Source of the DNA: Bacteroidales bacterium
Lineage (GTDB): Bacteria; Bacteroidota; Bacteroidia; Bacteroidales; UBA12481
NCBI GenBank assembly: GCA_021160155.1
Contig: JAGHDB010000310.1
Location: 1-11,793, forward strand
Direction: 5' to 3'
Length of the DNA: 11,793 nt
The notes beneath the pieces were generated by a model that saw nothing but the letters and a program-made list of their open reading frames with translations, was not told the DNA's origin and ran no database searches. The translations under genes and the position numbers were made by a program. Positions 5,734-11,793 of the stretch are shown one piece after another (positions within the stretch are counted from its first letter, which is position 1; every line of letters begins with the position of its first letter).

Positions 5734-8700
5734 CACCGATACATTTAGTTAGCGTTGCACTGGGCACCGCCTTTCTCCTGGGATTCACCAAAGACCGGAA
5801 CTGGAAAATTTCAGGGGGATTGGTATTGCTGGCCCTGCTGCTTATGAACCTGATCTCCGGAAGTTGGACCTATGCACTGTTTTTTGGTGACCAGGTGCCT
5901 GTACAGGTCTTTACGGCAGGCTTTAAACCTCCCTTCTCAATCAATCTGCAGATGGGCCGGTTTGAAGCGGCAATCACCCTGATGATCAACTTTGCCGGAT
6001 TGTTAGGCGCTATTTACCTTTTCGACCGGTTAAAGAAAGCAGGACGATATGCTTTTATGGTCTATATGGTCTTTATTCTCGGCCTCAATGTAGCCGTGAT
6101 GACCCGTGACCTTTTTAACCTGTTCGTATTCATGGAGATCACTACCATAGCCACTGCAGGTTTAATCTTCCTGGTCCAAACCGGTAAAGCAGCCGCAGCC
6201 GGTCTAAAATATATGATAGCCACTTCCATCATCTCCGGAGTTCTGTTAATCGGTATTATTTTTGCTTACTCATTGGTCTCTACCCTGAACCTGGATGGGA
6301 TCATAGACGGTGGATTACCTCTTATCAAAGGAGGTGCCATGGTGGTCTTTCTTATCTTAATCGCTTTGCTGCTGGAATCAAAACCTTTTCCGGCCAACGG
6401 TTGGGGCCTCGACGTATATGAAAGTGCCCATCCTGGTATCGGAGCCATGCTTTCGGTAGCAACCGGACCGATGATTGCATACGTAATATTTAAAGTACTC
6501 CCCATTTCAGGCGGCGCCTGGAACCACCTGATTGCCATTACCGGGATCATCACTTTCGTGGGATCTAATTTTCTGGCAATCAAACAACATAATACACAGC
6601 GCTTACTAGGATACTCCTCTGTGGCCCAAGCTGGTATTTTATTAATCGCCATTGGTCTTCAGAAAGAGCTGGGACACACGTTCATTTATGTTGCTGCCGG
6701 TTTACTGATGACCAATTATTTTGCCAAAGCGGGTCTTTTCTGGCTTTCGGGCCTGATTAAAGGAGAATCCCTTCAAGACTGGACACAGCTGAAAGGTCGA
6801 CCGGTACTTCTTTTCCTGTTTGGATTATTTGTTTTCAGCCTGGCAGGATTTCCACCATCCCCGGCATTTTTTGCCAAATGGGAATTGATTATGCAACTGG
6901 CATCCCACGGCGGATATGTTTGGATGGTATTCATTCTGATCGGATCTTTCTTCGAATTGATCTACCTGACACGTTGGTTCGGACAGGTGATTGGTTCGAA
7001 AGAAAAATCATCTGCCCAGCCTGATTTGGCCACACACCGCCTGGTGCCTGTGGGTATAATGGGTGTCGGACTCCTGGGAACCATGGTTTTCTTCCTGCAC
7101 CATTATGCCCCTGATCTGGCTATCGATTTTATCCCGATTATTTTTATTGCCGCCCTTTTTATCCTGGATTTTCTGCCTGCATTCTTGAAAAATACAGTAA
7201 CCATCTTAGCAATGGGTTGGTACTTATTGCAACACATCTCAGATGTACAGAATGATACAGTCAGATTAATCTTTTTTCTGATTTTTCTCGCCGGCGGAGC
7301 GATTAGTCTTCTTGCCGGATTCAGTTATAAAGGAAAACGGATAGGATATTATCCCTTTGTAGCCATGACTTTCGTGGGCTTAACAGGATTGGTTACCGCT
7401 ACAACTACTCTGGGTTTCTTTCTCTCCTGGGAATTGATGGCTCTGGGTTCCTACCTGCTGATATCCAGGGGTAAAAACGCCCAAAAAACTTCCTGGATCT
7501 ATATCCTCTTTTCAGTTGGAGGTGCTTATTTACTGCTGATGGGTTTCGGTGTGTCGTTTGCAGTCACCGGAGACGGATTATTAAGTTCTTTGGGAATAGC
7601 TGCCCGGGCACTACCCGCAGTGGGAATCCTGCTGACAATTGGTTTTCTTAGTAAAATTGCTGCAATGGGATTGCATATCTGGCTTCCCGGCGCTTATGCC
7701 GAGGCTGAAGATGATGCCACACCCTTCATTGCCGGGATCATGATGAATGCCGGTATTTTCGGACTCATCCTGTCGCTCTCAATTATTGCAGGCCATCCTT
7801 TTACCTGGTGGCTGGGCTGGCTGGGGGTCATAACTGCAGTCGGAGGCAATATACTGGCCGCATTCCAGGAGGATGCAAAAAAACTGATTGCTTATTCCAG
7901 TATCGGAATCATGGGCTATATTTTATTCGCCCTCTCCATGAACATCCAAATGGCCTGGATGGCTGCTCTTTATTATGTGGTTTTACATTTCCTTTATAAA
8001 ACAATATTGTTCCTGGCTGTAGGCGGAGTGATTTTTAGAACCAAAACCAGGGAAATGTACCAAATGGGTGGGTTGATCAAAAAAATGCCACTCTCCTTTA
8101 TTTCCGTTCTGATCGGTATCATTGCATTGGCAGGTATTCCTCCACTGGCAGGTTTCGGCGGCAAGTGGCTGTTTTATAATGCAGTGGTGATGAACGGCTG
8201 GTACCTCCAGGGAGCATTGGTTTTCTTTTCCGGAGTAGTAGCCTTTCTCTATTGCTTTAAACTGATTTCTGCCATTTTTCTGGGCCAGGCAAAAGACCGG
8301 TATCGTCATATTAAAGAAGCACCGGTATGGTATATCCTGCCTCAATACCTGCTGATCATCGGGCTTTTGATATTCAGTGTTTTACCAGAGCTGGTACTGC
8401 AACCTGTTGCTCATGCCCTAAGGAGTATGCCGGGAGAAGGTATTCAATGGGACGGGCATTTTGCACAGACCTCATTCGGATATTGGAATGCATTTATCGT
8501 CATGACTGTAATCGCAATCATGTTTGTGATATTGTTGGCCTGGTTGATCCTGAATAGCCGGAAAGCACAAAAAGTGAAACAGTTCGACATGGTTTTTGCC
8601 GGGGAAACCCCGTTCACACCGGAAACTTCTCATGTCGCTTATAATATTTATGCTCCTTTTAATAAAGCACTGGGCTTTCTGGTCGTACCCGTCACCACCT

Positions 8701-8843
8701 GGTTCTGGCATGCCACAGCTTCTGTTACAGATGCCTCTGCCAATCATCTGAGAAAATGGTACAACGGAAACGGTCAAACCTATGCCCTGCAGATGGTGAT
8801 CTATATTGTTATGTTTTACCTGATTATACGTGGAGGATTCTGA
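5727..8843 (+). CDS. Double MrpD/NuoN-type proton-translocating subunit fusion (MbsH-H' like) with MbhI-like C-terminal tail
   Basis: At 1038 residues this is twice the length of a normal MrpD/NuoN subunit. Two pump-like units are visible. Unit 1 (about 1-495) has helix-5 FVFMEI with Glu137, RLLGYSSVAQAG (292-303), Lys334 and GFPPSPAFFAKW (374-385). Unit 2 (about 510-890) has LSWELMALGSYLL with Glu569, SKIAAMGLHIWLP with Lys643, DAKKLIAYSS with Lys718, HFLYK with His754/Lys758, and GIPPLAGFGGKW (803-814). Unit 2 wording resembles HyfB/HycC-type and Mbs H' subunits. The last 120 residues add helices plus YNGNGQTYALQM (1012-1023), which resembles Mbh subunit I, the anchor to the NuoH-like subunit. 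Unit 1 lacks some canonical charged residues (see findings). No stop or frameshift lies between the units. The role is H+ (or Na+) translocation driven by the peripheral redox arm. Confidence 0.9.
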   Translation: MVTPIHLVSVALGTAFLLGFTKDRNWKISGGLVLLALLLMNLISGSWTYALFFGDQVPVQVFTAGFKPPFSINLQMGRFEAAITLMINFAGLLGAIYLFDRLKKAGRYAFMVYMVFILGLNVAVMTRDLFNLFVFMEITTIATAGLIFLVQTGKAAAAGLKYMIATSIISGVLLIGIIFAYSLVSTLNLDGIIDGGLPLIKGGAMVVFLILIALLLESKPFPANGWGLDVYESAHPGIGAMLSVATGPMIAYVIFKVLPISGGAWNHLIAITGIITFVGSNFLAIKQHNTQRLLGYSSVAQAGILLIAIGLQKELGHTFIYVAAGLLMTNYFAKAGLFWLSGLIKGESLQDWTQLKGRPVLLFLFGLFVFSLAGFPPSPAFFAKWELIMQLASHGGYVWMVFILIGSFFELIYLTRWFGQVIGSKEKSSAQPDLATHRLVPVGIMGVGLLGTMVFFLHHYAPDLAIDFIPIIFIAALFILDFLPAFLKNTVTILAMGWYLLQHISDVQNDTVRLIFFLIFLAGGAISLLAGFSYKGKRIGYYPFVAMTFVGLTGLVTATTTLGFFLSWELMALGSYLLISRGKNAQKTSWIYILFSVGGAYLLLMGFGVSFAVTGDGLLSSLGIAARALPAVGILLTIGFLSKIAAMGLHIWLPGAYAEAEDDATPFIAGIMMNAGIFGLILSLSIIAGHPFTWWLGWLGVITAVGGNILAAFQEDAKKLIAYSSIGIMGYILFALSMNIQMAWMAALYYVVLHFLYKTILFLAVGGVIFRTKTREMYQMGGLIKKMPLSFISVLIGIIALAGIPPLAGFGGKWLFYNAVVMNGWYLQGALVFFSGVVAFLYCFKLISAIFLGQAKDRYRHIKEAPVWYILPQYLLIIGLLIFSVLPELVLQPVAHALRSMPGEGIQWDGHFAQTSFGYWNAFIVMTVIAIMFVILLAWLILNSRKAQKVKQFDMVFAGETPFTPETSHVAYNIYAPFNKALGFLVVPVTTWFWHATASVTDASANHLRKWYNGNGQTYALQMVIYIVMFYLIIRGGF
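8832..8837 (+). promoter_or_regulatory. Ribosome-binding site deciding the NuoH-like start
   Basis: GGAGGA lies 7 nt before the ATG at 8845 and overlaps the end of the fusion gene. This favours ATG at 8845 over the in-frame GTG at 8830, which would lie upstream of the ribosome site. Confidence 0.65.
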
Positions 8844-8844
8844 T

Positions 8845-9753
8845 ATGTCATTTGACTGGTTAATTAAAATAGGATATGTACTGCTGGGTCTGTTTATTGT
8901 ATTGAACTATGGCCTTTTGCAATACGGAGTCATCAGGCGGATTTCAGCGCGAATCGGCAAACGAATCGGGGTTAAGGTATATCAGCCTTATATTGACCTG
9001 ATCAAGAACTATTCGTTTCGTTCACAAATCACCCACGGTGTAATGTTTTACCTCGGACCGGTATTCAGATTATCAGGGGGTGTGGGGGTTTTTCTCTTTA
9101 TGCCGTTGATCTTCGGATCTGAGCATTTCAGTAATTACTCTTTCTCCGGCGATCTGATCCTGATCCTCTATTTTCTCTTTTTCGGGATGCTCGGGATGGC
9201 ACTGGGTGCCGGAGAAGGCGGTCACCCGTACTCCTTTATAGGGATCAGCAGGGGATTATCCCAGTTCACTACTATTGAATTACCTTTTACCCTGGCCGTA
9301 ATATCTCTGGCTATTCAATACCACACTTTTTCCATTACGGATATCGTAGCCGCTCAACAGGGTGGCATCATGCATTGGACCCTGATGACCAATCCGTTGG
9401 CCACCGCAGCCGCCATGCTCTCCTTTCTGGGTATGATGGGAAACTCTCCGTTTAATGTGGTGATCGCACCGCAAGAAAATCCGATCGGCCCCCCCACTGA
9501 ATACCACTCGACTTTTCTGGCTGTTTTGCAAACCAACCGGGCTATTCTGGGACCGGTTGAAGCCATCCTTATGGTGAATCTTTTCTTTGGTGGCGCAACC
9601 AATTGGGTAAGTTTGATCATCAAATCGTTTTTGGTATTCTTCTGGCCGGTTTTCGTTGGTATCGTTTTCCCCAGATTCAGGGTTGACCAATCCATTCCCT
9701 GGTTCCTGAAATTACCCTTTGTCTTAGGTATCCTGGCCATTTTTCTGATATAA
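8845..9753 (+). CDS. mbsM: NuoH/MbhM-type membrane anchor subunit
   Basis: A 302-residue, eight-helix-type membrane protein of the NuoH (respiratory chain NAD1) family, which links the hydrophilic redox arm to the ion-pumping arm. The first loop RISARIGKRIGVKVYQPYID (33-52) matches the conserved R-x-x-AR-x-G-x-R-x-G-x-x-x-x-QP-x-x-D pattern. GAGEGGHPYSFIGISRGL and APQENPIGPPTEYHS hold the conserved acidic loop residues near the redox arm. The C-terminal helices end at the membrane without extension. It starts 1 nt after the fusion gene's stop. Its place before the NuoB-like gene matches the archaeal Mbx/Mbs order; in Mbh the equivalent gene follows the NuoD-like one. Confidence 0.92.
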   Translation: MSFDWLIKIGYVLLGLFIVLNYGLLQYGVIRRISARIGKRIGVKVYQPYIDLIKNYSFRSQITHGVMFYLGPVFRLSGGVGVFLFMPLIFGSEHFSNYSFSGDLILILYFLFFGMLGMALGAGEGGHPYSFIGISRGLSQFTTIELPFTLAVISLAIQYHTFSITDIVAAQQGGIMHWTLMTNPLATAAAMLSFLGMMGNSPFNVVIAPQENPIGPPTEYHSTFLAVLQTNRAILGPVEAILMVNLFFGGATNWVSLIIKSFLVFFWPVFVGIVFPRFRVDQSIPWFLKLPFVLGILAIFLI

Positions 9754-9762
9754 TAATCCATT

Positions 9763-10422
9763 ATGGAAAACAAAGATTTTATCAAACCCTATTATGAGTC
9801 TAAGATAGTCGAATCTCCTGACGGAGAAGAGATTAAAGTAAATCCACTGGAAGATTATTTTTGCGGAGAGGCTCCTAAAAGCCATGCACCTAACAGCAAT
9901 AAACTTTGGGAAAGCTTTCTTAACTGGGCCCGGGCCGAATCGCTTTGGGTGCTGGGCTTCGGAACCGGATGTGGCAGTATGGAAATCCTGCCCCTGATGA
10001 CTCCCCGGTTTGATGCTTATCGTTTTGGTGTACAGATGCGCCCCACTCCCCGGCAATCCAATGTGATTATTATCTCCGGATACCTGAGCGTGAAGACGTT
10101 GAAAAGAGCCATCCGAAGCTATGAACAAATGCAAAACCCCAAATATGTCATGGCTCTGGGAAGTTGTACCATCAACGGGGGAATGTACTACGACAGTTAC
10201 AATACCATAAACCGACTGGATCACTATATGCCGGTGGATGTTTATATAACCGGCTGCATGCCAAGACCTGAAGCGCTGCTGGCAGGTTTTGAAGAGATGA
10301 AGCGACTGATAAAAGCCGGTAAAGGAGAAAAAGCCAACGAGTACGCTGAAAATTTTGAATGGTATAAAGCCAATCAGAAAAAAATTATTAAAGACTGGAA
10401 CATGCCGGATTATAATTGGTAA
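9763..10422 (+). CDS. mbsJ: NuoB-like small subunit with three-cysteine proximal cluster site (MbsJ-like)
   Basis: This 219-residue protein is the NuoB/hydrogenase small-subunit homologue that carries the last [4Fe-4S] cluster before the active site. Cluster ligands are Cys70 (FGTGCGSMEI), Cys135 (ALGSCTINGGMYY) and Cys165 (YITGCMPRPEALL). Complex I has a tandem Cys-Cys at the first site and [NiFe]-hydrogenases have CxxC; here the position of the second cysteine is Gly71. Three protein ligands imply an open iron site, as proposed for the Mbs sulfane-sulfur reductase. An extra Cys34 lies in an N-terminal extension of about 45 residues (DYFCGEAP). RPTPRQSNVIIISG (93-106) is the typical helix-loop. 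A charged tail of about 40 residues follows the core. The start is 9 nt after the previous stop. Confidence 0.92.
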   Translation: MENKDFIKPYYESKIVESPDGEEIKVNPLEDYFCGEAPKSHAPNSNKLWESFLNWARAESLWVLGFGTGCGSMEILPLMTPRFDAYRFGVQMRPTPRQSNVIIISGYLSVKTLKRAIRSYEQMQNPKYVMALGSCTINGGMYYDSYNTINRLDHYMPVDVYITGCMPRPEALLAGFEEMKRLIKAGKGEKANEYAENFEWYKANQKKIIKDWNMPDYNW

Positions 10423-10427
10423 AGATC

Positions 10428-10955
10428 ATGCAGGAAATTATAGAACGAATCAGTAAAGTATTTTCAGTAGAGGAAGTAGTGCAACAGAATAATCACCAGT
10501 GGTTTATTACCGTACCTAAGAAGCAGGCACTGGAATCCGTCACCTATTTGCGTGACCGGGAAGGATTTGTGCATTTTGTCCTGCTCAGTTGTGCTGATTG
10601 GATTGAATCGGGGAAATTTCAACTGACTTATCTGCTGAATCATCCCGTTAAAAAAATAGATTTAGGTATCCGTGTTTTTATCGACCGGGAAAATGCAGAA
10701 ATGGAATCGGCCCATTATCTCTGGGAACAGATTGCTACTTATCAACGTGAGCTGTATGAAATGTTTGGAATTAATTTTCCGAACAGTCCTCGCCTGACCG
10801 ATCCGCTACTACTTGAAGGATGGGATAATATTCCACCCATGCGGCGCGATTTCGATACACTGAAATATGTAGAAAAAACTTATTTCCCCACACCGGGTCG
10901 CAAATCAAATGATCCGGGTACCTATATGAAAGAAAAGCTTTATCCGAATGAATAA
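10428..10955 (+). CDS. mbsK: NuoC-like 30-kDa-type subunit (MbsK/MbhK-like)
   Basis: A 175-residue soluble protein of the NuoC (complex I 30 kDa) family, a structural partner of the NuoB- and NuoD-like subunits in the peripheral arm; it binds no cofactor. The family signature is plain: ATYQRELYEMFGINFPNSP (114-132), LTDPLLLEGWDNIPPMRRDF (134-153). The C-terminus continues about 20 residues past this, as is common. I start at ATG 10428, 5 nt after the NuoB-like stop; a TTG at 10416 would add only four residues and overlap that gene. It overlaps the NuoD-like start by 8 nt. Confidence 0.9.
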   Translation: MQEIIERISKVFSVEEVVQQNNHQWFITVPKKQALESVTYLRDREGFVHFVLLSCADWIESGKFQLTYLLNHPVKKIDLGIRVFIDRENAEMESAHYLWEQIATYQRELYEMFGINFPNSPRLTDPLLLEGWDNIPPMRRDFDTLKYVEKTYFPTPGRKSNDPGTYMKEKLYPNE

Positions 10956-11793
10956 TAAACTTATTTCATTGCGAGCCGACCGGAGCCTTTTCCCTAAAGA
11001 AGGGCCAGATGGCAAACTTGAGATCGACCTTGAATCAGGGAAATACATTAAAGTCTGGCATGGACCGAATCACCCGGGAGTTACCGGAAATATGTCACTT
11101 GAAGTGACTATCTGCGGAGATGAAGTGGTTGAATCTAAAACCCATGTGGGATATCTTCACAGGGGATTCGAAAAACTCTTTGAAAGACGCAAATGGATAC
11201 AGTGCTTTCCGACCAGTATCCGGATGTGTGTACCCGAACCCGATTCAAATGAATATAATTTTGCTGCCTCTGTTGAAGAATTGGGTAATATTGAAGTACC
11301 GGAATATGCCCAATGGTTGCGCATGCTGGCATTAGAAATGGCCCGTCTGGCCATTCTGCTGAGAGTGGTTCCGGCTCATGGAGGCACCATGGGACTCGGC
11401 CTTGGCGTACAATGGGGTGTATATCTTCGTGACCTGCTCCTCGACCGGTTTGAAGAGCTGACCGGCGGGCGTGTTTATCACATGTACATTATTCCCGGGG
11501 GTGTTCGCGGCAAACTACCTGAAGGTTTTAAAAGCCGGTTGACCGAAAATCTGAAATTAATCGACGAATTTACGGTGCGAATTAAAAAATTGATGTTCGA
11601 TAATGCCGTATTTAAAAAACGTGCCATCGGCCTGGGTGTAATCAAACCCGAATGGGTTTACCAATATGGTATCGTGGGCTCAAATGCCCGCGGAGCCGGG
11701 TTTAATTTGGATGTCAGAAAAGACTATCCCTATCTCTTCTATGACCAAATTGATTTCGAGCCTCCTGTGGGTCATGATTCGGATGTTTATACA
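10948..11793 (+). CDS. mbsL: NuoD-like large subunit lacking canonical [NiFe] and quinone-site residues (MbsL-like; 3' end cut)
   Basis: 282 residues are visible of a protein that usually has about 400-430; I translated it directly. It belongs to the NuoD/group 4 hydrogenase large-subunit family: HGPNHPGVTGN (38-48), THVGYLHRGFEKLFE (65-79), SVEELGNIEVPEYAQWLRML (108-127), GGRVYHMYIIPGGVRGKLPE (173-192) and GSNARGAGFNLDVRKDYPY (244-262). At the first nickel-binding motif, where hydrogenases have R-x-C-G-x-C, this protein has R-M-C94-V-P-E97, so the second cysteine is Glu. Where complex I has His in GPxHPSTHG for quinone, this has Thr46. It is therefore unlikely to be a normal [NiFe]-hydrogenase or quinone reductase. 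The C-terminal DPCxxC region lies beyond the edge. The start overlaps the NuoC-like gene by 8 nt. Confidence 0.9.
   Translation, partial: MNNKLISLRADRSLFPKEGPDGKLEIDLESGKYIKVWHGPNHPGVTGNMSLEVTICGDEVVESKTHVGYLHRGFEKLFERRKWIQCFPTSIRMCVPEPDSNEYNFAASVEELGNIEVPEYAQWLRMLALEMARLAILLRVVPAHGGTMGLGLGVQWGVYLRDLLLDRFEELTGGRVYHMYIIPGGVRGKLPEGFKSRLTENLKLIDEFTVRIKKLMFDNAVFKKRAIGLGVIKPEWVYQYGIVGSNARGAGFNLDVRKDYPYLFYDQIDFEPPVGHDSDVYT

Noticed and set aside
3727..10955. The operon as standard Mrp antiporter plus standard complex I
   Set aside because: There is no full MrpA, no separate MrpD, and the NuoB/NuoD-like residues at cluster, nickel and quinone sites differ from complex I; the order matches Mbs/Mbx.
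1..11793. CRISPR arrays, tRNA genes, insertion sequences or phage genes
   Set aside because: I saw no regular direct repeats, cloverleaf-like segments, transposase or integrase motifs; nearly all of the window is occupied by recognised genes.

Overview
The window looks like a chromosomal segment from an anaerobic or facultative bacterium, most likely of the Bacteroidota/FCB group. The support is indirect. The regulator gene has a perfect TAnnTTTG-type -7 promoter element (TAACTTTG), several starts lack a Shine-Dalgarno site, base composition is moderate to AT-leaning, and the Crp/Fnr protein has a Bacteroidota-like appearance. No rRNA or other marker gene is present, so the phylum is an inference.

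Left part (1-3079, minus strand): an FNR-type regulator, then the carboxyltransferase (beta) subunit of a methylcrotonyl-CoA-type carboxylase, then the start-containing part of a methylglutaconyl-CoA hydratase-like crotonase that runs off the left edge. The last two enzymes would act consecutively in leucine/isovalerate breakdown. A short hairpin with a T-run separates the regulator from them.

Middle (3080-3326): a 247-bp divergent control region. It carries a -7 element for the regulator and, overlapping it, a perfect 16-bp inverted repeat that is a good operator candidate. The promoter of the rightward operon is not clear.

Right part (3327 to the end, plus strand): one tightly packed operon of eleven genes, with overlaps or gaps of 12 nt or less. 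It encodes an ion-translocating, complex I-related membrane oxidoreductase. The order is MrpE, MrpF, MrpG, MbhD (DUF4040), MbhE+MrpB fusion, MrpC/NuoK, a 1038-residue double MrpD fusion with an MbhI-like tail, NuoH, NuoB, NuoC and NuoD (cut by the right edge). The NuoH-type gene lies before the NuoB-type gene and there are two MrpD-type units. This is the layout of the archaeal Mbs (formerly Mbx) sulfane-sulfur reductase operon rather than the Mbh hydrogenase.

Catalytic-site residues agree. The NuoB-like subunit keeps only three of four proximal-cluster cysteines (C70, C135, C165; Gly at 71). The NuoD-like subunit has CxxE where a [NiFe]-hydrogenase has CxxC, and Thr where complex I has its quinone-site His. 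The likely picture is a ferredoxin-fed reductase, neither hydrogenase nor quinone reductase, coupled to H+/Na+ translocation. A ferredoxin-like NuoI/MbsN subunit is expected just beyond the right edge. The divergent regulator has all four cysteines of an FNR oxygen-sensing [4Fe-4S] cluster, so oxygen control of this anaerobic complex is plausible.
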